Under the pieces are notes generated by a model. The model saw only the letters and a list, made by a program, of their open reading frames with translations. It was not told the origin of the DNA and did no database searches. Both the position numbers and the translations under genes were made by a program. A stretch of 64,000 nucleotides of DNA from Nyssa sinensis (Eukaryota > Streptophyta > Magnoliopsida > Cornales > Nyssaceae), in assembly GCA_008638375.1 (NCBI GenBank), contig CM018052.1, positions 9,318,506 through 9,382,505 on the forward strand, in the 5' to 3' direction. How positions within the stretch are numbered: position 1 is the first letter of the stretch; each line of letters starts with the position of its first letter. Shown here one piece after another: positions 10,706-23,327 of this stretch.

Positions 10706-13700
10706 CTAATCAAATAACTCGGGGTATCTAGCACGGACCTCGGCCTCACGCTCCCAAGTAGCCTCCTCGACCCCATGATGGTTCCAACGAACCTTGACCA
10801 AAGGGATGGTCCTGCCTCGCAAAACCTGGTCCCTCGAGTCCAATATCTCTACGGGTCTCTGGTCATAGGAAGCGTCCCCCTCTAGCTGAAGATCTACCCA
10901 ATCAAGTACATGTGAGGGGTCGGGATGGTACTTCCTCAGCATCGATACATGAAAAACGTCGTGAACCCCAGACAGCTGTGGTGGTAAGGCTAGCTTATAA
11001 GCTACCTCACCCACTCTCCCTAGAATCTCAAAGGGGCCAATAAATCGTGGCGACAGCTTCCCACCACGTCCAAATCTCCTCAAGCCCCGTCTGGGAGATA
11101 CCTTGAGGAACACATGGTCCCCCACCTCAAATGCCAAGGGCCGCCGCCTCCTATCCGCATAGCTCCTCTGGCGGCTCTGAGCTGTCAATAGACGCTGCCT
11201 GATCACCTGTATCTTGTCCGTGGTCTCACGGACTATATCGGGCCCCAAGGCAGCTGTCTCTCCCACCTCAGTCCAACATACCGGGGAGCGGCACGGCCTA
11301 CCATACAACGCCTCAAATGGTGCCATCTCTATACTGGACTGATAGCTGTTGTTGTAGGCAAACTCGATCAAGGCGAGGTGATCCTCCCAGCTACCCCTGA
11401 AATCCATGACACAAGCCCTAAGCATGTCCTCGAGGATCTAAATGGTACGCTCTGACTGGCCATCGGTCTGGGGGTGAAAGGCAGTACTAAACTGGAGCTG
11501 TGTCCCTAAGGCCGTCTGAAGACTCTGCCAAAACCGGGCAGTGAAACGTGGGTCCCTATCTGAAACAATGGATACCGGTACCCCATGTAGTCGTATAATC
11601 TCTCGAATATACAACCTACTGAGGGTATCTGATGAATCAGTCACTCTGATAGGCAAGAAGTGAGCAGACTTCGTCAGCCTGTCCACGATAACCCAAACCG
11701 CATCATGGCCCCTCGGTGACCTAGGAAGACCCATCACGAAATCCATAGTAACGTGCTCCCACTTCCACTCGGCCACCGGCAATGGCTGCAACAATCCCCC
11801 AGGTCTCTGGTGCTCAGCCTTCACCTGTTGGCACGTGAGACATCTCGACACGAACTGCGCCACATCTCTCTTCATCCCCGCCCACCAGTACTGACGGCGC
11901 AGATCGTGATACATCTTAGTGCCCCCTGGGTGCACTGCCAGACGTGAGTGGTGAAAATCTCTAAGGACCTCAGCCCTGAGAGACTCTGGGACAAAAACTC
12001 TACCCAAATACCTCAGACTAAGGTCAGAATGTACCGTCCATCCCACAAGTCCCTCGGGACTAGCAATCCGTACTCTGATCTGATCTGCCTCAACATCCAC
12101 TAGCTGCGCCTCTATCACTCTAGTCAAAAGGGTGGGCTGTGCACATAAGCTGAACAGTGTGGCCTGTCCCTCAAACTCAGCAATATCTAGATCAAACTTG
12201 CCAATATCCCCCATCATCTCCCACTCCCTGATGGCAATACTGGCAATAGTACCCCTCGACCTCCTGCTGAGTGCATCAGCCACCACATTGGCCCTCCTTG
12301 GGTGGTACTGAAGGTCAAAATCATAATCCTCCATGTACTCCATCCACCTCCTCTGCCTCAGGTTCAGGTCCTTCTGCGTGAAGATATACCTGAGGCTCTT
12401 ATGGTCAGAAAATACCTCGAATCTCTCCCCGTATAATTAGTGTCGCCAGCTCTTCAATGCAAAGATGACGGCAGCTAACTCCAAGTCATGCGTGGGGTAG
12501 TTCCGCTCATGGTTCTTCAACTGACGAGAACCGTAGGCTACCACTCTGCCATCCTGCATCAATACGCAACCTAGTCCCTTTCGGGAAGCATCACAGTACA
12601 CTGCATAGCCCACTCCCCTCTCAGGTATGATCAAAACAGGCGCTGAAGTCAACCTCCTCTTCAGCTCCTGAAAAGACTGCTCACAGTCATCTGTCCATAA
12701 GAATCTGATGCCCTTGCGCGTCAGACGAGTCATCGGCGCGGCAAGACGGGAGAAACCCTCCACAAATCGTCGGTAGTATCCGGCCAACCCCAGAAAACTC
12801 TGAATCTCAAATACACTGCTCGGTCTCTCCCAGCTCATGACAGCCTCAATCTTGGAGGGATCCACAGATACCCCTCCACTAGATACTACATGTCCCAAGA
12901 ACTGTACCTCTCGAAGCCAGAACTCACACTTCGAGAACTTGGCAAATAGCCGATGCTCTCTCAAAATCTGCAGTACAGTCCTCAAATGATAGGCATGCAC
13001 ATCCTCAGCAGGTGAATACACTAAGATGTCATCTACAAATACCACGACGAACTGATCCAGGTAAGGACTGAAAATGCGGTGCATCAAGTCCATGAATGCC
13101 GCTGGGGCATTCGTCACTCCAAAGGGCATGACCACAAACTCATAGTGACCATAGCGAGTGCGGAAGGCTGTCTTCGCTATGTCCTCCTCCCTGACCCTCA
13201 ACTGGTGGTAACCCGATCTAAGATCAATCTTCGAGAAGCATCTCGAACCTCTCAACTGATCAAATAAATCGTCGATCCTCGGCAACGGGTACTTATTCTT
13301 GATAGTAACCCGGTTCAGCCTCCGGTAATCTACACATAGTCGTAGTGTCCCGTCCTTCTTCTTCGCGAACAGTGCCGAGGCACCCCACGGAGAAGTGCTA
13401 GGACGGATAAACCCCTTCCGCTGTAGATCAGTCAACTGCTCCCTCAGCTCTCTCAACTCAGCTGGAGCCATGCGGTAAGGTGGTATGGAAATGGGTGTAG
13501 TACCAGGAATGAGCTCTATAGTGAATTCGATCTCTCGTCTAGGGGGTAGACAAGTCAAGTCACTCGGGAAGACGTCGGGGAACTCATCCACGACTGGGGG
13601 TAACACAATCTCTGCAGTCTCAAAATCCCCCGCAATCAGACTAGCCAACATATAACTGTGGCCTCCCCAGCTCCTAGAATCACGTACTGGTGGAATCAAG

Positions 13701-15586
13701 AAATCCCCCCGATCCCCTGTGAAATAAAAGCAATCTCCCTCCGGAGTGCATACAGTCACCCTCCCCCTGTAACAGTCTATACTCGCCCGATAGGTGAACA
13801 ACCAATCCATCCCCAGAATCACATCAAACCCAGACATATCAAGTACAATAAGATCAAAGTGGAGAATACGATCGGCTATCTCTATCGAGCAATCTCTACA
13901 GATCCTCGTCAGTACTACAACACCCCCAACTGGCGTACCAACATGCAACGGGGGGTCCAACCAAGCTATATCCAGACCCAATGACATGGCAAGTGCAGTA
14001 GAAATGAATGAATGTGATGCTCCTGAATCTATCAATACACTGGCCCATGAACTGGATATGAGAAATGTACCTCGGACTACTGACGGTCCGGCAGCAGAGG
14101 TCTCCGGGGTGGCTACTGCGTAGACTCGGCCCTGTATAGTCTGGCCCTGTCTGCCTCCCCCTCTCTGTGTCTGCTGACCTCCTCCCCTAGGTGCTGGAGC
14201 TCTAACGCTCTGCGCGGAGGGTGTAGGCTGATGATAGGGCGCTGGGAGTCCCTGAACTGACTGTGGCTGTGGCAGAGGCACCTGTGTATGCTGATAATAG
14301 TGTGACCTCGGCGCACTCTGCGAAGTCTGCCCCTGAGGGCAGTTGGCCCTAACATGGCCAGGCTGCTGACAAGTGAAACAAATCGGCGGGGCCCTCTGAC
14401 TCGGTGCCGGTAGAGGTAGTGGAAATGACCCCTGACTGGATCCGACACCCTGTGCACTGCTGGGTCTCCTCAAGGGACAGTCGGCCCTCCTATGGCCAGG
14501 CTGCCCGCAGGTATAACATGTGCTAGGTCGCTGTGACCCTCCTCCCCTAGGAGTAGATGGCAAGGCAGGACGGGGAGCTACAGAATGGAGGGGTCCGGCC
14601 TGTGGCTGTGAGGAAGAAGTACTGGCTCGGTACCTCTTCGGCTGTCTATATGTCGGGGCAGGTGCGGAAGTCTGTACTGTGGGTGCCCTGCCCTGTGCTC
14701 TAGTCTCTCTGATCCCTCTAAGATCAGCCAGCTCTCTCTCCACCTTGGAGGCCCTGATCACTGCCTCCTCATATGTCTCTATAATATGCCCAGCCAGTCT
14801 GTCCCTGATAGAGGTCTTCAACCCCTTGAGAAAATTGTACACCCTCAAATCCTCATGTGCAATAATGTGTGGGGCGAACCTCCCCAAAGCAGTAAACCGT
14901 GACTCATACTGAGCCACTGTCATGTCCCTCTGCAGAAGTGCCTCGAACTCCTCCCTAAACCCCACTCTGGCAGATATCGGGAAGTAGTGGTCATTGAACA
15001 TGGCCACAAATGCATCCCATCCCTCTCCAAACCGGTGCAGTCTGTCAGCAGCTACCTCCCACCACTGACTAGCCAGGTCTGTAAACTGAAATGTAGCGCA
15101 CCTGATCCTCAGATGGGGCTCAGTGATCCCCTGTGAATCCAAAATCCGGGTAATCTGTCTCAACCACTCCTCTGCAATAAGTGGGTCTGGCTGCCCGGCA
15201 AAGGTAGATGGTCTCATCCTCTGGAACACCTTCATCACGAAGGTATCCCTGGTCTCCCTGCCAGTGGTCCGCGCCTCCATCACGGTGCGGAGACACTCCT
15301 GCAAAAGAGCTGCCATATCTCTGGCGCCAATCATCTGCTCTACCTCCTGTGCTGGGGCGGGAGCAGGAATAGGGGCAGGGGCGGGAGCAACGTCCTCCTC
15401 AGCTGCACTATGCTCTAGTGTGTCAGCCGGGGCAACGACCTCCTCAACTATATCGGGAATAGGGGCAGCAGCTCTAGGTCTGCCACGACGAGGCTGTGCG
15501 GCGCCTCTAGGCTGGGTAGCACCTCTGGGCCTACCCCTACCCCGTCTGGGCGGTCCAGCTCCCGTAGGAGCTCGTCTGGGAGGCAT
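10706..15586 (-). pseudogene. gag-pol polyprotein of the Tekay element, two nonsense codons
   Basis: A single frame of 1,627 codons (stop included) read from 15586. Gag (about 120-290, retrotransposon gag domain with a QWW motif) is followed by two CCHC zinc knuckles starting at Cys357 and Cys403, an aspartic protease ([10 protein letters not shown], Asp520), reverse transcriptase with FVDD near 850-853, and RNase H starting with the Asp999 region. An in-frame TAA at 12437-12439 interrupts RNase H just after ALKSWRH. The frame continues with the rest of RNase H, the HHCC zinc finger and the DDE integrase core (MDF, SDRD, GQSERT). An in-frame TAG at 11438-11440 then follows the catalytic Glu region. 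After it come the GPY/F segment and a C-terminal chromodomain ending at 10706. No frameshift is seen and the frame is shared by all parts, so the damage is two point changes. The protein would copy and insert the element in the nucleus; this copy probably cannot. Confidence 0.95.
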
Positions 15587-15939
15587 ATCTACAAGTCCAA
15601 GAGAAAAATTTCAATATCACTTTTTCATATTCAATATACGGGCATTCAAGTGTGATCCTAATCATGTTCCTATCAATGGCCTATGCTTCTACAGGTAGTA
15701 CACATAGCATGTTATGATACTTATACTTAACAAGTTTTTCACACATCATACATGTCATGCCTCCAACATAGCATAAATCAGCACGTAGTCACAATAAGTC
15801 ATGCATCAGGACATATAAAACCACATTGTACACAAGATCCTATCACATGTTGCTAAAGGTTTATACAAAGTCTCATTCTTTTCTCTAGGGTCTCATGGTG
15901 TTAAACAACACCCCACGGTCTCTAGGTATTCGAACCTAA
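15587..15939 (-). other. Untranslated leader between primer site and gag
   Basis: 353 bp between the primer site and the gag ATG, with no gene. A related but diverged leader lies just left of the LTR at 45566 (about 45450-45565), and a trace (CTCTAGGTATTC motif) near 36433. It would hold the packaging and dimerisation signals if these follow the retroviral plan; none can be named. Confidence 0.6.
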
Positions 15940-15951
15940 GCTCTGATACCA
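15940..15951 (-). other. Primer binding site, tRNA-iMet type
   Basis: On the minus strand TGGTATCAGAGC, complementary to the 3' end of plant initiator methionine tRNA, begins three bases after the 5' LTR. This is the standard primer site of chromoviruses. Confidence 0.95.
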
Positions 15952-15954
15952 CGT

Positions 15955-18793
15955 TGTCACGCCCCAAATTCCAGCGAACCCGAGGCGTGAGTAACGAGAC
16001 AAAAAGAAATAAAATAATAATGAAATGAAAGATAACAATGACATTCTCATACATTCCGTACACTGTTCTAATACATACATGAAGTCTGGTCCGTTGGTTC
16101 ACAATATTCAAAATGAAATACAGTCTCGGGCTTATGCCCTTACAAAATATCAAAAGCGCCCATCGGGCCCAATATAACCCTCAATCAGACCGTCTCTATA
16201 TCCCGTACAGCTGGAACATCATCTGAAATGTTTGCCCCACTAAAGGGGTCAGCTCAACATGCTGGTACAATATAATGCTAATGCAAGAAACAAAACTAAG
16301 GTCGTGGCATGTGCGAGTGTACAGTTATTTCTATATGGCATTCTATATCATGATGACAGTATATAGACAGTATACAGTATATGAGCAATATGCATGACAC
16401 ACCCATGCAACTCTATGCCACCCATGTCTCATGATACGGTCATTCTCCGCTGGCATAAGTACCGCCACTTATGTCTCGCTTCACGGTCCGGAATCCGTCA
16501 GGCTCGCAAGTACCTAATGGCCGATTTTGGGTTTTTCACCACAGGATCTGCACCCTCATAATGCAAGGCACCAAGTGCTTACCCACGCCATGCCCAAGGA
16601 ATCACACCATGCCAATATGCTCTAATCTCATCATGTCATAATGCAATCCCAATGATACATTTCAGTCATACATAAGATATGCTTTCAAGTGTACAATTCA
16701 TAACGTCGACAGTTCTTCAAGCAGATAATTCACACACCACGTTAATACATGCGATATACTCATAATCATCATTCAACTAAACAAGATAGCACATAGCACG
16801 TAAACATGTGAACACTCGGGCAAACATGTGAACAATTTACACAGCAAAGCAAGTATTCCTAATCTCAATTCTATTTCTTACTTAGCACAATATATCGTAC
16901 CTGGTAATCGATCTCAAACCGGAAAGGTATGCTCGTAGTCAAGTGAAACCACCGTAAGAACACTGAAGGTCAGGTCACCTTCTCTTTGCCTTTCCGTGTC
17001 CCTAAAATTCATAACATGAAACTCAGTTTAATCGTCACTTGAATTACGCTATTCATCAAATTTTACGTCTTTATCTTATAAGCTTCTACTTTGCTAAATT
17101 AAACTCTACTGTTGAATCCGGGACGTTGAAGAAAATAAGTTTAGGCTTTCGTAGAATTCAATTTGGGCATCTGGGTCAAAAAGGGCAAAACAGTCATTTT
17201 GCACTTTACACGGGTCCTTACATTTCGTGATCTCTTTTCACAAATCGGACTCCACGGCTGAGTCCGGAATGTTCGAGATAATAAAATTCCACTATTTGTT
17301 TACCTAATTCGAATTCGTCTGACAGTGTTTCAAGTTAGGGGTATTTTGGTAATTTTACACGTTGCTACGTGTCTTTTATTTTTTGGGACCCCTGTCTCGT
17401 AAAACGGACCTCACCATTGGTCTCAGAATGGTCGAGATAGTCAAAATACACCTATGACTTGTCCCATTTGGACTCCGGGATGTTTTTGAATATTTAATTA
17501 ATTAAATTAATTTAATTAAATAATTAATTAATTAATTTAATTAATATTTTATTAATATTTTAATCAGGTGGGTCAAAGTGTAATTTCTAATAGTTGGGGG
17601 GGTTAATTCGTAATTTCTGGAAGTTCAGGTTAAGGTTCAAATTCAAAAGGTTCAAATCCATAGGGTTCAAATTCCAAAAAAAGGTTCAAATTAAAACTAG
17701 TTTAATTTGTTATTCTAAATCAGGTTAACCAAACAGGGTTTATCCAGAACAGGGATAGGATATCCCTGTTCCTATTTTAATTTAAAAGTTTTAAATTCCT
17801 TATCTCCGTAACCAAACGCCCCAATTGGTTTTTAATTTAAAACCAGTGGGCGACACGTGGCAGGGGCGGGTCAGCCCAAGCCCGACCCGACCCGAACCGA
17901 CCCGACCCGGACCCGTACAGTCATCATCTCCCCCCCGCTTTTCCGGTAGGGTTCCGGCAGCCTCCGGTCATCTTCTCCGGCGACGTCGCCGGAATTTCAG
18001 GAAAATCAAGTTTTCAAACTTGATTTTCTTGGTGTTTTTGATGCCCCTTTCAATCCCAAACTATTCTAAAACACTTTTGGAACCCTTTAACATCATTTTG
18101 AAGCTCTTAATCACAATGAAAAATCAGATTTCCCCCCCATGGCCGTGACCTGCACATCCATTTTTCTCCCTCATTTCTCAACCATTTTGGTTGATTCTTG
18201 TCCCTAAATTTTCCATATTTTATGCTCTATAAGTTCCAACAATTAAAACCAAGCAATAGGCTACAAAACAAGTTGGGAAAATTGAGAGATTTTCTAGAGA
18301 GAGAAAGCTTACGGTTATGGGTTTCCAACCCCGTGATGGTGCTCCTCTCCTCTTGCTTTGCCTCTGTTCTCCCCTTTGGCCTCCTTAGCTTCCTTCTTTC
18401 TGCTTCTCTTTCAAAAACCAGAGCACACACCTCTCTCTCTCTCTCTTTCCTTTCACTTTCTCTCTCTACACTTCTCTCTCTCTCTCTCTCTAAAATCCCA
18501 CGACAGATCTGTTCTCCCCCACCCTCTTCACTCACTTATGCACATCTATACATGCAGACCACACTCACACACTTCCAACAACTCTCTTACACACACCACA
18601 CCTCCCATGCTCCTTGGAGTGTTTTACACTCCATCACCCACTCACTCACTGCACACACCCACCCACATGGCACACACAATCAGTTTTTTTTTTTTATACA
18701 TATATATATACACATTTAAATACACACTCATATGTACACACATATACACACCAAACAATTTAATTTATATATACATACACACACATCATAACA

Positions 18794-18834
<41 letters not shown>

Positions 18835-18904
18835 TAAATAAAAAAAATTAATGATAACAACTTGAGAATTTTATTTTAAAAAAAAAAATTTTCAGGTTGT
18901 TACA
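15955..18904 (-). repeat. 5' LTR of the Tekay element (right side)
   Basis: 2950 bp, nearly identical to 7688-10640. Differences seen by eye are mostly transitions plus changes in CT, TA and AAT run lengths. In element orientation it begins TGTAACAACC with A- and GA-rich runs and ends GTGACA before the primer site. It should contain the promoter; no single TATA box can be chosen among the TA repeats. Confidence 0.95.
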
Positions 18905-19009
18905 GTATCTTAGGAATTCGTGTCTCAACTTATATTTGAATGAAGCAAATGACATTAATGAAGGTTTCGTATGCAAGTGTATCTTAGGAATTCGTGTCTC
19001 AACTTATAT
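18905..19009. repeat. Right part of the 74-bp tandem duplication
   Basis: 18905-18909 is the right GTATC target copy, 18910-18935 completes the interrupted first unit, and 18936-19009 is the intact second unit. The duplication predates the retrotransposon insertion, because the element splits one unit. Confidence 0.9.
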
Positions 19010-19196
19010 ATAATATAAGAGTAATGTTATGGTAAGTTTGAGTGTATATGAGATAAGGTGTTTTAATTCTTAAATGACTTAAGAATTATAAATAAAGTAA
19101 TTAGGATAAACAAAAACTAATTTCGAAATCATCTAGGAGTTAAAACATTCTGTATTATAGATGTTTGAACTTATAATAACATTACCCTATAATATA
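19009..19196. mobile_element. Mutator-type MITE with 9-bp target duplication
   Basis: The element (19018-19187, 170 bp) has long imperfect terminal inverted repeats, roughly 60 bp per side. The left reads AGAGTAATGTTATGGTAAGT and the right, reversed, GGGTAATGTTATTATAAGTT. TATAATATA flanks it on both sides (19009-19017, 19188-19196). Nine-base target duplications are typical of Mutator-like elements. There is no coding capacity. The AT-rich target makes the exact duplication length slightly uncertain. Confidence 0.75.
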
Positions 19197-19750
19197 ATAG
19201 ACGCAAAGTGTTAATTCACATATCATTGGAATAGTATAGTAGTACATTTCGAAATTGCTTCACTGACAACTATATAACTTATTTTCTAATCATTCATGTA
19301 CTAAATGATGGATCTTAATTTATATGGTTGTAATATCAGTATGAGAAGAGAGTTGAATTGGATGTTCTTGGTAGAACAGTACACAACTTTTTCAAGTGTT
19401 CCTACATAAACAAGTAATTCAGCTTTTAGTTTTACGTAGTGACATTTTTATCTTTTCAATATATTAAAAACTTCTATCGTTCAACAATTTCAGATTTCCA
19501 ACTTGCAAGAAACCCAATCAAAGTTAATAAATAAGTAAATAACTCATTACTATTAGGACATTTCATGTTATTATTATTATAATTATTATTATTATTATTA
19601 TATGTATATATCTTTTGACAGAAGACACGCAGAGCAAATGAAGTCTGGTGGTAGGTTTGTATTAGACTCTTTTCTACTTGACATGGCGGCGTGGACATGG
19701 GGAGACATGTCATGCCTTGATAGCACTCGACCAAGTGACGACATGGGCAA
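19197..19750. other. Spacer with an ATT microsatellite and a shared repeat fragment
   Basis: No gene is recognised. 19567-19601 is an imperfect ATT/TTA microsatellite. 19657-19745 closely resembles 49957-50045 (motifs CTACTTGACATG and GACATGTCATGCCTTG), so it is a fragment of a dispersed repeat, cut at 19750 by the start of the next LTR. Confidence 0.5.
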
Positions 19751-22700
19751 TGTAATAACACAACCTAAGAAATATCAGGTCATGTGGCACGCATTACGAA
19801 ATTATAAAAAATATTATAAAGGTTATAAACTTAAGAGAATAATTAATTAATTTAAAATAATTAATTAATTAAATGTAAGAAATAATTTTTTTTTTCTTAA
19901 CATAATGAAGAATATGAAATACATACAATACACACACTAAGGGTGTACTGTGTGTGTATAGTCAAGTGTGTATATATACCTATACACCTACATGTATATG
20001 TACAAGTATAGTTATATATATATATATATATATATATGAATAAGTAAACAGAAACCTAAAATATCTAAAAGTGTATGTGAGTCGGTTGAGATGTGTGTGT
20101 GTGTCGGTTAAGGTGTGTGTGTCTTGGTGTATTAGTGTGTGAATATATATAGTATACATATAACTTGTAAATAACACACACACAGAGCCAATGATGGCCT
20201 GCCCCAAACAGTAACATGAAGAGCGCTCATTTGAGTTGCTGCAATAAGCAATGGGAGAGCTAGTGGTTGGGGCAACTAGGAGAGGTAATGATCATGTGTA
20301 TAGTTTTATATATACATATATACATATTGCATACACACACGACGTCATGTAGAGTTTAATTTTAAGGTGCAATTGCCCCTGTTTAGTTATAAAGGTAATA
20401 AATTAGAACTGGTAGACAAGGCTAACCAAACTACGAATAAAGAAAACAAAGGGGTTATGTTGTTCCGGTTCTGTGTGGTCAGGTGAACCGGTTGGTCCAC
20501 GACACTGCTGGGCTGGCTTAGGGTTCTAAATAAAGAACCCTTTGGTTCACTGAGTAAATTTAAAATAAGAAAACCAGAGCTTTGGTTATTTACAGTTTGA
20601 CCCCAATAGTTTTGAAAAATTATGTTTTGGCCTAGCTTTTGGGAATTTAATTCAAATAAACCCCTAGAAAAATAATTTAAATTATTTTATAAATTGAGTA
20701 AAATGATGATTTTGCCCTTGGGTCATAAATGAAGCAAATAAAGTTTAAATCGAGATCCGGAAAAGGTTATCTTAACATTTTTAGGCCTTCTAGACACAAT
20801 AAAATGTCAGATTGAACATCCGGGACTCCGGGGTGGTCCCACCATAAGATGTAAAATTATCAAAATGCCTCTAATACAATACGAAGCCCAAATGAAGTCC
20901 AACTCGAATGAAATTGATACCAATAGAAGCCCAATTACTTGTCAACTCGTATATACGACTAAATAATGACTCGAGGTCAGAATGTCATAAAATATAAAAT
21001 GACCAAAATACCCCTAAACATAGGAAATACAAATAAAGGCCGAAGAAATGGCCAATCCAATATGATTGGCTGTCATAAGCATAATAATGTGAAGTAAGGG
21101 TCTAAATAAGACTCCGGAACAGTTAAAGTATAAAATGAAAAATGATCGATGTGTCGCGATGATCTAAAATAGATACCAAATGAAGTCTAAAAGACTTAAA
21201 AATTTATACATAAGATATGTGGAATATTCTGAGGACCAAGATAGGGTTCGAGGCAAAAATAATAAATTACCATTTTGCCCCTAAGTATGCCCAAAGCTAA
21301 ATAAAAATTTGAGGTCTAAATTGAATTTATTCGATGTTCTGAATCCAACGGTGAGGTCCAAAATACCAAAATAGGTACTGAAAAATAAGTCACGTGAAAA
21401 ATAAATTTATTGAAGTTACCATGAGTAGATCGATAAGACCAATCCTAGGAAATTAGGATACGTCGGGTCTGTGAAGAGCATCAATTTAGGGACGATTTGA
21501 AGTAAATGAGGAATTAATTGAAGTCTTGATGAATTTTATTTTTAGGAATTTCAAAGGAAAAGGGAAAGCCCATCAGTAGTGCTAACCCGGGAGAACAAGG
21601 TGATTAATCTTGTACTTTGAAGTGGGGGTTTTTAATCTCCATGGATTCTGAAGAAGTTTAAGTTCAAAATTTCTGAAGTATTACGAGTTCAAATTTCTGA
21701 AGTACTTTAAATTCAATTCCATATTTATATGACTCCTGTTTTAAATATTATTGCTTCTTTTTGAAAACACTATTATGACATGCAAGTTAGCTTGGTTATA
21801 TTTATGACCTTCTGTAAATTTATGTTCCAACATATCTATGTTAAAATGTCAATTTTATTAAATGCTTTTCTAGAAATAAATTCCTTCATTTTGCTATGTT
21901 TTAAATACTCCTGTACATTGTGATTTAATACTCTAAAACTTATGTTTTGAATGTCCTAGTCGTTGTATTCCAAGTGTTGAAGACTTTATTGAAATATTCT
22001 TGTTTAACCACTCATGCAAAGCATATTTTGAAGAAGCCATATTTTTATACTCATGAAACATCTATTTGAAAAATCATGTTTCAAACACTCATGAAAAGCT
22101 TATATTTGAAGAAATCATGGTTTTAATGCTCATGAAAAGTATTTATTTGAAGAAGCTATATTTTGATGCTCTTTAAAAAGCATCCAATGAAGAAGTCATG
22201 TTTTTAAATGCTCATAAAAAAGCATTTCATGAAGAAGTCATGTTTTTGTAAGATAATTGTGCGTAAGCACCAAGTAATGATATTGAGATTCCTTTGGAAC
22301 TTAATTGAATTGAAGAATACCCGGTAGCAGGATCTGATCCCCCAGGCATGAGATCTCCACGGGAAGTAAAACTGGAATCTAATTCGAAACAGATTTCCAC
22401 CTAATTAATGTGAAAAGATGACAATGTTTTCAAAATGGTAGCAAGTTTTAAAACCCCCATTTATCTGAAATGGGTTTTTTTTATAACCCCTTGTTTCAAA
22501 GTTTTGAAGAAGAAAAAATTTGCATCTTTTTATTTTCATGGAAAGGATTTCAATTATTTCCTTGGCTTTAAAATTTCCATCCGGCATATGTTTATAAACT
22601 CTGCTGCATATTAAATGCTTTATTGAATGTTTTAAAATGCATCATGACACTGATTTGAAGATTTCTGTGTCCTACGATTATTGAAATACGTGCCTAGCTT

Positions 22701-23327
22701 GAATGCCTTATATGCTTCACGCTATCTTTTTGAAAGAATTTTGTATTTTGTATTTGAAATATATGTATAATTGGTAGTGTTTGTTTATACGAACTTTTTC
22801 TTATAACTAACCCACTACCCGTTGAAAACCCATGACAAGGTACTAGAATTACTCATTGGGCTTGTTGAAGATCACCCCATTCCCCTAACATTTTTTAGGT
22901 GATGACGATGGATGGGAGCTTTGCCCAATTTGAGGATTGGTGATTAGCAGCTCCTTTTTTATCAAGGGATTTGGAAGTATTAGGACTGATAGTTGGTCAA
23001 TTTTGTTGTAGTGATTTTAGACACTTATGTACTTAAGCTTAAGAGGCAACGAATATGTAATATGAATAACTTTACATTTTTAGTATGCTTTTAATGTATA
23101 ATACTTGCTTACTACTCCAAAGAAGAAGAAGAAGCGACGATACCGAGCGGTTGTGCGAAAACAAAAAAGAAGAGTTTTTCACGCTTCCGCAATTTGCCAA
23201 TCTTGGCCCTATCGCACAACTGTTTAGCAGCGCCACTTACTTACTTGAGTCTCACCTGATGGCCCACGGGCCGAAGGGTGGCGATCACAATCCTTAATCT
23301 GCAGTGGCTGAATTTGGGGTCATGACA
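19751..23327 (+). mobile_element. LTR of Ty3/gypsy type (family B copy 1)
   Basis: About 3.6 kb from TGTAATAACAC to GGGGTCATGACA, colinear with 36527-40373. Shared parts include the GTGTATAGTC microsatellite zone, the TTCGAAACAGATT block (22386-22397), the stem-plus-CAG module (about 22828-22925) and the GGGCCGAAGGGTGG end. No protein domain is present. Flanking bases (GGCAA left, ATACC right) do not match, so this may be a truncated or recombined copy and not a clean solo LTR. A hairpin with a 7-bp stem is at 20521-20540. Confidence 0.7.

Larger units (their letters stand above)
7688..18904 (-). mobile_element. Complete Ty3/gypsy chromovirus (Tekay/Del type), minus orientation
   Basis: 11,217-bp element with all structural parts: two near-identical LTRs (7688-10640 and 15955-18904) with TG...CA ends, perfect 5-bp target copies GTATC, a tRNA-iMet-type primer site (15940-15951), a polypurine tract (10641-10651), and one gag-protease-RT-RNaseH-integrase-chromodomain frame. 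The chromodomain at the integrase C-terminus, the two zinc knuckles and the long LTRs point to the Tekay (Del) clade. By eye the LTRs differ by about 15-20 substitutions plus microsatellite length changes (around 0.5 percent), so the insertion is recent. Two nonsense codons break the frame, so this copy should not be autonomous. Confidence 0.95.

Noticed and set aside
15123..15698. 191-residue plus-strand frame opposite gag
   Set aside because: Mirror of the Pro/Ala/Arg-rich gag N-terminus on the other strand, caused by G/C-rich codons.
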